Positions 34,449 to 42,157 of a DNA stretch of 64,000 nucleotides are shown piece by piece. Positions within the stretch are counted from its first letter, which is position 1. Each line of letters opens with the position of its first letter. Source of the stretch: SIG603 sp963589785. Lineage in GTDB: Bacteria > Bacillota > Clostridia > Oscillospirales > Acutalibacteraceae. A model generated the notes under the pieces. It worked only from the letters and a program-made list of their open reading frames with translations, did no database searches and was not told the origin of the DNA. Made by a program: the position numbers and the translations under genes. Location of the stretch: the NCBI GenBank assembly GCA_963589785.1, contig CAVAMJ010000001.1:124001-188000 (forward strand), given 5' to 3'.

Positions 34449-34481
34449 AGCGTTTTTCTCCTGTAATACTTAATTGAATCA

Positions 34482-34510
34482 ACTATATCACCGATTTGCA
34501 AGATTGTCAA
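34482..34510 (-). promoter_or_regulatory. Sigma-A promoter of the ser leader and operon
   Basis: Minus strand TTGACA, 17 bases, TATAGT. Expected mRNA start is about 27 bases before the leader ATG. Confidence 0.88.
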
Positions 34511-34567
34511 TAGAGACTTGCAATTTCTTCCGCTTTTTGTCACTGCGAACAAGAAAAGATACGACAA

Positions 34568-34598
34568 ATAAAGGGGACAGTTTTTGAACTGCCCCCTT
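34568..34598 (-). terminator. Terminator of the ABC exporter gene
   Basis: Twelve-base arms with one mismatch (34571-34582 with 34587-34598) and a modest T-rich tail on the minus strand, about 50 bases past the stop. Confidence 0.75.
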
Positions 34599-34649
34599 AA
34601 AAACGAATTATTCGCAATGCAAATTGCCGTTTTAGAAATTTAAACTAAA

Positions 34650-37610
34650 TTATTCCGATCTCAAAGCCGTAACAGGATCCTGTCTTGCCGCCTTCTTGGA
34701 CGGAATCAAGCCGCCGAGCATTGTGATGCACATGCTGATGACAACGAGGATAACCGAAGCCTCGACAGGGATATAAGCGCGAAGCGTTGCTATACCCGTG
34801 AGAGAATGAATGATGTGGTTGATCGGAATTGTGAGCAAGTAGGAAATTCCCACGCCGAGAAGTCCCGAGCAGAGACCGATGATAAAGGTTTCTGCATTGA
34901 AGACCTGACCGACATTTTTCTTAGAAGCGCCGAGTGCTCTCAGGATACCGATTTCCTTTGTTCTCTCGAGAACGGAAATGTTCGTGATAATGCCTATCAT
35001 AATGCTTGAAACGACAAGCGAAACGCCGACGAATGCGATGAGCACATAGGAAATTGCGTTAATGATAGTTGTAATCGAGCTTGTGAGAAGTGCGACATAA
35101 TCGGTGTATGTGATTTTTGCGTCCTCATCAACCGTGCTGTTGTAGTTGTTGATGCTGTCGCTTATGCCGTCCTTGTCGGAGAATGAGTCTGTATAAATGC
35201 TTATGCTTGACGGTGCATCAAGGCTTACCTTGCCGAATGCCGTCATGTTGTCGTCATAACTTGAACCCTTGATGTAGTTATCATAAATCGAAATAAGAAC
35301 ATCACTGTCGGGATCGTTTTCCATCCATGAATCAAGAGCCGCCGCCATGGTGCTCTCATCAGCCATACCGCTCATAAGAGCCGCTGCATCTGCCGTATTC
35401 TCAGAAGAAGCCTCTCCTGTCATGCCGCTTGCCTGAATATAAGCATACTGCTCCTCGGTGATATATCCGCCCGCAAGAGCCTCGTCAGCCGACATATAAG
35501 AGAGAATCTGCTCGACTCCGCTCATATCGACTTCACTGCTCTCTGCTGTCTCTGAAGTTTCTGAAGACTCGCTGTCAGTGTTCTCTGCCGCATTCTGCAT
35601 GTTGTAGTACTGAATCATCTGGAAAAGCGAAGCCTTGTCGGAGACACCAAGCTGATTGATGTATTCTTTAGCGTCCTCGATTTTCTCATCATCGGAAGCC
35701 GCCTTAAAAGCCATTCCCGTGAGAACATTGGTGTCAGGTGTTTCTTCCTGAGCCTTGACAACCTCGCTGTCGTTTGTGTGCTCGATGATATAATCGGTAA
35801 GTTTTGTGGTATAAGCTACGCTTGTTGTGATTTTCGGAGTTTCTGAGGAATCTGCTGTTCTGATAATGCCTGTGATTTTAAGGGGAATTGCTGTTTCCTC
35901 AAGCTCGTCATTTGAGAGACTGTCAGGTGAAACATAGCTGAAAGTTCCGTCATCGTTCTTCTTATAGTTATCGCATGCGGGAATGAGATAGAAAGTATGA
36001 CCTACAATATCATCATAGCTCCATGTGATTTCATCGGGAGTTTCACCGTCATTGATTGCATCTTGAATTTTCACATACTCGTCCGATGTGATAAAGCCAA
36101 GCTGATAGAGCGTGCTTGCGCTTATGCCGTTCTCATAGTCAAGAACCAAGGATACCTCGTCATATTCCTTTGGCCACTCGCCATAAACTAAATCATAGCT
36201 ATCCTTGATAACGGATGAAACATCGGTCTTGTCCCTGTTCATTGCCATTTCGGAGAAATTTGCGGCACCTGATGAACCCGTGTAGCCCATCATTGAAGCA
36301 AGGCTCATCATGTTCTGGCTGTTCTGCATGACGAGTGAGAACGCAGACGAATCGTCGCTTGTCTCTACTTCACTTGTATCGGCATCGGAATTTATGAGCT
36401 TTCCGTCAGGATCGTAAGAGAAAACATCGAAGCTTGTGTCGTAGGAATAAACTATTCCATTCTCACCGATATACTGCTGAATTTCTGAACCGGGATCATC
36501 GAGATAACGCTTGAAATCTGTGAGGTTATTCTCTGTGAAGCTTGAGGAAAGCGTATCAACCGCTTTCATCTCGTTGTAGCTTGCATAGACCTTATCGAGC
36601 GTTTTGTCGCTGTCTTTGTTCTGCGAACCCATGGTCATGCCGCTCATACCCGTCATTTCCATCATACCGCTGAGGTCGAAGGTAGTCTGGCTTATCGTGA
36701 TTGGGTAGCTTGTCATGGTGTCCTTTTGAATTTCATCGATATAAGCGTTAACTCCCGTTGAGAGCGAAAGAATGAGCGCAATACCGATGATACCGATAGA
36801 CCCCGCAAATGCAGTCAAAAGAGTTCTTCCCTTTTTGGTGCGAAGATTGTTGAACGAGAGTGCAAGGCTTGTGGTAAATCCCATTTTTGCCTTGCCGATT
36901 TTCTTTTCTGTCGGCTTTTCGTTTACTGTCGGCTCAAACGGATCTGAGTCGGAGATGATTTTGCCGTCTCTTAGCTTGACGATACGGGTGGAATATTTCT
37001 CGGCAAGCTCAGGGTTATGCGTGACCATGACAACAAGTCGATTTTCGGCAACCTTTTTGAGAAGCTCCATAATCTGGATGCTTGTCTCTGTGTCGAGTGC
37101 GCCGGTCGGCTCGTCGGCAAGGAGAATGTCAGGCTCGTTGACAAGCGCTCTTGCGATTGCAACTCTCTGCATCTGACCGCCCGAAAGCTGGTTCGGCCGC
37201 TTGTATATCTGCGCTCCGAGTCCTACCTGCTCCAAAGCCGCCTTTGCACGCTCTTTTCTCTCGGCTCCCGATATTCCGCCGATAGTCAGCGCAAGCTCGA
37301 CATTCGAAAGAAGATTCTGATGCGGAATGAGGTTGTAGCTCTGGAAGACAAAGCCGATTGTATGGTTGCGGTAAGCGTCCCAGTCTCTGTCCTTGTATTT
37401 CTTCGTGGATACAGAGTTGATTATGAGGTCACCGTCATCATATCGGTCAAGTCCGCCGATGATGTTGAGCAAGGTGGTCTTACCGGAGCCGGAGGGACCG
37501 AGAATAGAAACAAACTCATTGTCTCGAAGACTCAAGCTCACTCCGTCGAGCGCCTGTTGTACAAGTTCGCCTGTCTTGTACTGCTTTCTAATGTTTTTCA
37601 GTTGAAGCAT
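34650..37610 (-). CDS. MacB-like ABC exporter, ATPase and permease fused
   Basis: One 986-residue chain with an N-terminal ATPase and a C-terminal FtsX-type permease. The ATPase (1-235) has Walker A GPSGSGKTT at 38-46, signature LSGGQ at 142-146, Walker B ILLADEP at 162-168 and the H-loop in VTHNP. A first membrane helix lies at about 268-290. A very long Ser/Asp/Glu-rich extracellular domain (about 290-840) follows, then three helices near 850-975 ending ARQDPVTALRSE. Families of this shape transport lipoproteins, peptides or antibiotics, or transmit mechanical signals; the cargo is unknown. AAGGAG precedes the ATG. It is monocistronic, with a palindrome at its promoter suggesting regulation. 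Confidence 0.9.
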   Translation of the reverse strand: MLQLKNIRKQYKTGELVQQALDGVSLSLRDNEFVSILGPSGSGKTTLLNIIGGLDRYDDGDLIINSVSTKKYKDRDWDAYRNHTIGFVFQSYNLIPHQNLLSNVELALTIGGISGAERKERAKAALEQVGLGAQIYKRPNQLSGGQMQRVAIARALVNEPDILLADEPTGALDTETSIQIMELLKKVAENRLVVMVTHNPELAEKYSTRIVKLRDGKIISDSDPFEPTVNEKPTEKKIGKAKMGFTTSLALSFNNLRTKKGRTLLTAFAGSIGIIGIALILSLSTGVNAYIDEIQKDTMTSYPITISQTTFDLSGMMEMTGMSGMTMGSQNKDSDKTLDKVYASYNEMKAVDTLSSSFTENNLTDFKRYLDDPGSEIQQYIGENGIVYSYDTSFDVFSYDPDGKLINSDADTSEVETSDDSSAFSLVMQNSQNMMSLASMMGYTGSSGAANFSEMAMNRDKTDVSSVIKDSYDLVYGEWPKEYDEVSLVLDYENGISASTLYQLGFITSDEYVKIQDAINDGETPDEITWSYDDIVGHTFYLIPACDNYKKNDDGTFSYVSPDSLSNDELEETAIPLKITGIIRTADSSETPKITTSVAYTTKLTDYIIEHTNDSEVVKAQEETPDTNVLTGMAFKAASDDEKIEDAKEYINQLGVSDKASLFQMIQYYNMQNAAENTDSESSETSETAESSEVDMSGVEQILSYMSADEALAGGYITEEQYAYIQASGMTGEASSENTADAAALMSGMADESTMAAALDSWMENDPDSDVLISIYDNYIKGSSYDDNMTAFGKVSLDAPSSISIYTDSFSDKDGISDSINNYNSTVDEDAKITYTDYVALLTSSITTIINAISYVLIAFVGVSLVVSSIMIGIITNISVLERTKEIGILRALGASKKNVGQVFNAETFIIGLCSGLLGVGISYLLTIPINHIIHSLTGIATLRAYIPVEASVILVVISMCITMLGGLIPSKKAARQDPVTALRSE

Positions 37611-37672
37611 TCTTTCTTTCTCCTTAAAGTACTTTCTTTCCGAATAACTTTGTTCGAATTAACTGTGTGATA

Positions 37673-37702
37673 ATTATACGCTTAACAATATTATTTTAGC
37701 AA
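37673..37702 (-). promoter_or_regulatory. Promoter of the ABC exporter
   Basis: Minus strand TTGCTA, 18 bases, TATAAT. The -35 box overlaps a perfect 12-bp palindrome. Confidence 0.6.
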
Positions 37703-37710
37703 ATATTTGC
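37699..37710. promoter_or_regulatory. Palindromic operator candidate
   Basis: GCAAATATTTGC is a perfect palindrome and extends imperfectly to about 37696-37714. It covers the -35 box of the exporter promoter, a usual position for a repressor site. Confidence 0.45.
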
Positions 37711-37733
37711 TGAATATTTCGTGAACAAAATGT

Positions 37734-37765
37734 AAAAAGAAGAGAAGCCGAGTGACTTCTCTTCT
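37734..37765 (-). terminator. Terminator of the Wzz/YveK gene and polysaccharide locus
   Basis: Perfect 10-bp stem AGAAGAGAAG/CTTCTCTTCT (37738-37747 with 37756-37765) followed by TTTTT on the minus strand. Confidence 0.93.
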
Positions 37766-37771
37766 GATTAA

Positions 37772-39253
37772 TCAAACTTCAACAACAGCTCCGAGAACCT
37801 TAACGCCGCTTGTTTTGCAAATATCAAGCTCGTTCTTGATCTCATCGCATCTTGAATCGTGAGTTCTTTCTATGAGCACGACAGCATCGCACTTTGACAT
37901 TTTCTCGAGACTCTCAGGGTCAACAAGAACACTTCTGCCGAATGTAACGCTCTCAAGCTTATCCTTTAGACTTTCGGCAAGCTTTTTTGCAAGCGCATCG
38001 TCAGAAACCGAACCCGTGATGTAAAGATCCTTTATATCGTTCTTCTCTGCGCTTATCGCAATGCCCGCGCTTATCATCGAAAGGCGCTCCTCATTGGAAT
38101 AGCTGAGTGCCCTCGTGCAGAAAGCCTTCTCAAGAAGCTTATCAAGTCCCTTCTTCTCGGGTGACTGAACACCGAAAACCTTAACGCCGAAGGTGTAGTC
38201 CATGTCCTCTGCTCGCTTTATCTGTGCAGTGTAGATGTACTTCAGAACTTCAATAAGCACTACTATGATAATTCCGACCAAAATGCCGACAACGCAGTTT
38301 TTGATGTCAAGGCTTATCTTGGTGCTCTCTGTGCTTGTTTCGGATGTGTCAACTGCTGAGGAAACAATGTCGTCATCACTTCCGTCATACATATACTGTG
38401 CGACCAAAGCGTTGTAATAAGCCGTCTGAGCTGTAGTCATGTTCTTCGAGAGATTGTTCATAGCCGTGAAAATAGTGTTAAGGTTGGAAACATATCCCTG
38501 CTTAACCGAAAGAATATCATCAGCTACCGTCTCGGAATATTTATCTGTGACAAGAGAAATATCAAAGCTTCCGAAAAGCTTTTCGAGCTCTGACTTCTGA
38601 GAAGAAACCTCATCCTTGATTATCTTACCGATATTTTTTGCGGTATCCTCGTCAGGAGCATAAATTGTGATTGTCATCGTGTCTACAGCTACGTTATAGC
38701 TGTCACTGCTTTCATTTACACTTATCAACTCTTCGATATATGCAAGATCGGTATCCCAGCCAATTTCATCACGAATTTTAGAGGTTGTGTCGTTATTTAT
38801 CAGTCTGCTGCCGTAAGCCGCAATAATATCGCCCGTGAAGTCCTTGTAATCAACAGTTGGGTAGACCGCACTATAGTGCGTGTCGATAACATACTGGAGC
38901 GTGTAAGTAGGAGCAGAGGACGAGTCCACCTCCATTTTGACGGAGTTGCTGAGATAGCGCTGAATTTCCGAAGCCTGAACAACATATTCCTTGTATGACT
39001 CAAAGGCTAAGTCTGTCTCGTACTTTATCTGTTCGCTAAGACCGCTTGCCGTGCTCTTGACGGATTTCTCGAGCTTTTCCGATTTAGTCAAGCCCGCACT
39101 CGAATCCGCTTCGCTGTCAGAAGAAAATTTGCCCATCACACTCGAGCCGAAGCCGCAGACAATTGCGAGAACAAGAGCCAAGACAAGCATAATTCTCCAC
39201 TTGCGCAAAACACGATAAACCATATCTTTTATACTAATTTGAATTTCTTTCAT
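37772..39253 (-). CDS. Wzz/YveK-type chain-length regulator with kinase-like C-terminus
   Basis: A polysaccharide co-polymerase that sets chain length in Wzy-type export. The 493 residues have two membrane helices (about 18-36 and 322-345) enclosing a long extracytoplasmic, partly coiled-coil region, as in Wzz/CpsC/YveK. The C-terminal 145 residues resemble the CpsD/YwqD tyrosine-kinase fold (DLYITGSVSDD, CDAVVLIERTHDS, VKVLGAVVEV), but I see no Walker A lysine and no Tyr-rich tail. They may be a degenerate regulatory domain. AAAGGA precedes the ATG. It has its own promoter and a 5' hairpin, at the end of the polysaccharide locus. Confidence 0.85.
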   Translation of the reverse strand: MKEIQISIKDMVYRVLRKWRIMLVLALVLAIVCGFGSSVMGKFSSDSEADSSAGLTKSEKLEKSVKSTASGLSEQIKYETDLAFESYKEYVVQASEIQRYLSNSVKMEVDSSSAPTYTLQYVIDTHYSAVYPTVDYKDFTGDIIAAYGSRLINNDTTSKIRDEIGWDTDLAYIEELISVNESSDSYNVAVDTMTITIYAPDEDTAKNIGKIIKDEVSSQKSELEKLFGSFDISLVTDKYSETVADDILSVKQGYVSNLNTIFTAMNNLSKNMTTAQTAYYNALVAQYMYDGSDDDIVSSAVDTSETSTESTKISLDIKNCVVGILVGIIIVVLIEVLKYIYTAQIKRAEDMDYTFGVKVFGVQSPEKKGLDKLLEKAFCTRALSYSNEERLSMISAGIAISAEKNDIKDLYITGSVSDDALAKKLAESLKDKLESVTFGRSVLVDPESLEKMSKCDAVVLIERTHDSRCDEIKNELDICKTSGVKVLGAVVEV

Positions 39254-39299
39254 ATTCTGTCCTTTTGAATTAGCTTTAAGATTTCGATAAAAGTGAACT

Positions 39300-39324
39300 G
39301 TCCTCCGCCAACGAGGCGAAGGAC
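39300..39324 (-). promoter_or_regulatory. Hairpin at the 5' end of the wzz mRNA
   Basis: Ten-base arms (39300-39309 with 39315-39324, one G-U pair on RNA) begin a few bases after the predicted start of transcription. No T run follows, so it more likely protects the 5' end than terminates. Confidence 0.55.
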
Positions 39325-39336
39325 ACCTACACAGTA

Positions 39337-39365
39337 ATTATACACGTCCGCCGACTTTCCGTCAA
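39337..39365 (-). promoter_or_regulatory. Sigma-A promoter of the Wzz/YveK gene
   Basis: Minus strand TTGACG, 17 bases, TATAAT, starting 31 bases past the stop of the upstream membrane protein gene. Confidence 0.85.
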
Positions 39366-39395
39366 CTGCACCGATATCGGTACTGCTTGCCTAAA

Positions 39396-42098
39396 TCAAT
39401 TTTCGGTCGGGTGTACCTCGTTTCCGAGTGCGTCAAAGTATTTTTTAGAAACAGCTTCGCCCTTTTTGTCGTACTCTGTTTCGATAACGGCATAACCCTT
39501 ATCGGAAGTATATAATTCCCCATTCTTTCTGTACTCGGTCTTGATAACTCGATTGTATTCGTCACGGTAGTTTACCTTATCGTAATCGGTAACTTGCTTG
39601 TAGCTAATCTTCTTGAGAACAGCTTTTCCCTCTGATACAACCGCAAACTGAAGATCATAGAGATCTTTTGCCTTGATTTTAAGGCTCACGCTAAGGTTAT
39701 TGTATTTGCTGTACTTATCCGCCGTAGAAGTTTTTGTTTTGAGAACCTCACCGTATCTAAGTGCCGAAACAGTCACCTCGCTTTTCTCATCGGAAGCAAG
39801 ACTGAATGTGACAAGATATGTTCCGTCCTTGAGAGAGGTCTCGCCGCCGTGAGTGATTTGTGCAGTCTCGCCGTCAAGTGCGATATAGTTGTCATCGTTA
39901 AGTGACAAGCCGTTTTCGCTTGCAAGCGAGGATAAATCGATATTATGTGAATTAGGATAGTGATTATTTACCGTGTAACCGTTTTCCTTTAGTGCGTTTA
40001 TCACAGATTCATCATTTGTGTAAAGCGCTCTGTTATCACAAACGGAAACACAAGAGAAGCCCTCCTCAAACATCTCACGGTAATCGTCTGCCATGAGAAC
40101 GCTTATGTTATCGAGTACAGCGAACTCATCACCAGATTTTGACGAAACGGAAATTGACGGGAATTTATCAGCATAAACATATGGCAGAGTATCGGAATAA
40201 ACCTTTCCGCTCGCATTTTCTACCACAATGCTCATTACCTCGATGTCCTTCTCGACCTGCTCGGTGTAGTAGCCCGCATTGCCCGTGATAACTCTGCTGA
40301 CGAGTATGCAAAACGCAATCGGAAACACCGCAAAGATAATGCTGTAAAGCTTTTCTTTTTTCTTCAGTGCGAAAATGCACCAAACAAAAGCATAGACGCA
40401 AGCAAGCATCAGGATATTTATGAATATCACAAATAATTTTGAGTATCCGCTCTTCTGCATGACATCACAGAAGCTCTTTGCATTCGTTACAATCTGTGGG
40501 CGAAGCGCAATGAGAACCGCTCCCACGGCAAGCATAAGTGCCGTAAGCGATGCATAGACCTTGCTTTTCGCATTAACAGCCTCTGAAATCATCATCACGG
40601 CGCCGATAACAAAGATAAGCGAGAAGACAAGATTCCATGCTGACTGCGACAGCAAGAGTGAATTTGACTTGAAGAATGTGAAAAATACTTTCCATATTCC
40701 GCCGAAGCTGAAAATCACACTCAAAAGGAAAAGTGCTCCGAAAGCATATTCCACGAGCTTTCCCAGACTGATTTTCTCTGTGAAAACTCTCTTTGGTTCA
40801 GTTGAAAGCTTAAATGGCATCAGCGCATAGCCGAATCCCATGAGGAAAAAGAGGAAGAAACGATAAGTGAAGATAGTGACAACAAAAAGTGCAGTAATTC
40901 CTACAAAGAAGAATCCCTCTCTTCTTGTCTCGGCGTCCTTTGAGAAGACCGCCGCCAAGCCTCTGACAAACGGCAAAAAGCATATGATTTCGAGGAGTAT
41001 TCCGCCCTGTGCAAGGACGACCGCAATCGAATTTGAGAGTCCCGGGTTGTGCTCGAATCGCTCTGCGCTCATTAACTCGAGTATCGGATAATCGTTTCCG
41101 AAAGCATTACCGATAAACGGGCTTTTCAAAAACGCCTTGAAGCACAGCACATAATCCTCAAGATGAGCCGAAAGGGAGCTATAGTCGTTCTTTTTCTTCA
41201 CGGCAAACAAAACAGCCACAACAGCACACACCGCTACCACAAGAGCAACATAGGAGAACACACGCCACTTCTCAGGAAGCTTTCCTAAAGCATGAAGCGC
41301 AAAAGCCAAGACAAGCAGCATGTAGCCGAGAGTACTGCCCGTGAAAAGTACAGCAAGAGAAATAAAGACAACGGACACAATTCCGCTTTTATTTTTCTTT
41401 AAGAAAATCTCTGCGTAAAGAGCAGTAATCAGCGGTATCATAGCCATCGGAGGCTCAGGGAAAATGCCGTACATTTTGCAAAACTCAAAGCCGCCAAGCG
41501 AGAAAATCTTATCGGTGCTCACGGCAACTATTCCGAAATAATCGGTATAGGTCTTGAGCGTGCCCTTGTTTGACCAGTAAGTAAGAACATCAGTCGAGGG
41601 CATTTTTCCGCCGAAGAAAACGGAGAAAAGATAAATAATGACTGCCAAAAAAGCATAAACAGCCACAATGTCGGCATATTTATACAGCAGATTAAAAGGC
41701 TTGCCCTCTATTCTGTCAAGGTAGAAAAGCACAGTGACAACAGGCAGAAAGAACAGAAACAGTATGAAATACGATGCTGTAAGATCTGTTTTTCTCATGA
41801 CGTTCAAAACGAGAAACGCTCCCATAAGGACGTACATTCCGCCGAGAGTCGGCAAAAGCTTTATTAGGCTTTTCTCCTCTTTTGTCTCGAGGTATCTAAA
41901 CACCAAGAGGAAGAATGCTGTCGCCAATAGACCGAGGCGAAGAATTTTCTCATTCGAAGCTTCTCTTCCCGCATAGAAATAGTAAAGAGAATTGCACTCA
42001 AGAATCGTCAGCAAAACTAAAATGTATTCTGCCGTGTTTCTTATCGTGTTAAGGGCAAAGCTTGTCATGCTCTTGCCGATACCGTCACATTTTTCCAA
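39396..42098 (-). CDS. Large O-antigen ligase/polymerase-like membrane protein with beta-rich tail
   Basis: About 900 residues. The N-terminal 430 carry about twelve membrane helices with the layout of Wzy/WaaL-type proteins: a large loop after DVLTYWSNKGTLKTY, and SFIG-type motifs (SPFIGNAFGNDYPILEL). More helices follow to about 600, then an extracytoplasmic domain. The last 60 residues are Tyr/Asp/Gly-rich repeats (YRDEYNRVIKTEYRKNG, then YDKKGEAVSKKYFDALGN) like those of surface-binding YD or MORN-type modules. An ATG at 42143 opens the frame without a ribosome site; the TTG at 42098 follows AAAGGGGA and is chosen. It may polymerise or ligate the polysaccharide. Confidence 0.8.
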   Translation of the reverse strand: MEKCDGIGKSMTSFALNTIRNTAEYILVLLTILECNSLYYFYAGREASNEKILRLGLLATAFFLLVFRYLETKEEKSLIKLLPTLGGMYVLMGAFLVLNVMRKTDLTASYFILFLFFLPVVTVLFYLDRIEGKPFNLLYKYADIVAVYAFLAVIIYLFSVFFGGKMPSTDVLTYWSNKGTLKTYTDYFGIVAVSTDKIFSLGGFEFCKMYGIFPEPPMAMIPLITALYAEIFLKKNKSGIVSVVFISLAVLFTGSTLGYMLLVLAFALHALGKLPEKWRVFSYVALVVAVCAVVAVLFAVKKKNDYSSLSAHLEDYVLCFKAFLKSPFIGNAFGNDYPILELMSAERFEHNPGLSNSIAVVLAQGGILLEIICFLPFVRGLAAVFSKDAETRREGFFFVGITALFVVTIFTYRFFLFFLMGFGYALMPFKLSTEPKRVFTEKISLGKLVEYAFGALFLLSVIFSFGGIWKVFFTFFKSNSLLLSQSAWNLVFSLIFVIGAVMMISEAVNAKSKVYASLTALMLAVGAVLIALRPQIVTNAKSFCDVMQKSGYSKLFVIFINILMLACVYAFVWCIFALKKKEKLYSIIFAVFPIAFCILVSRVITGNAGYYTEQVEKDIEVMSIVVENASGKVYSDTLPYVYADKFPSISVSSKSGDEFAVLDNISVLMADDYREMFEEGFSCVSVCDNRALYTNDESVINALKENGYTVNNHYPNSHNIDLSSLASENGLSLNDDNYIALDGETAQITHGGETSLKDGTYLVTFSLASDEKSEVTVSALRYGEVLKTKTSTADKYSKYNNLSVSLKIKAKDLYDLQFAVVSEGKAVLKKISYKQVTDYDKVNYRDEYNRVIKTEYRKNGELYTSDKGYAVIETEYDKKGEAVSKKYFDALGNEVHPTEN

Positions 42099-42157
42099 GG
42101 TAATGTCCCCTTTCCGAAATGCAAAAGCGCCGCTTTCGCACATTATTTGATGTATGA

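Noticed and set aside
34314..34450. T-box riboswitch before serC
   Set aside because: The conserved T-box sequence (AGGGTGGNACCGCG type) and specifier stem are absent. The Ser-rich ORF with competing hairpins explains the region better.
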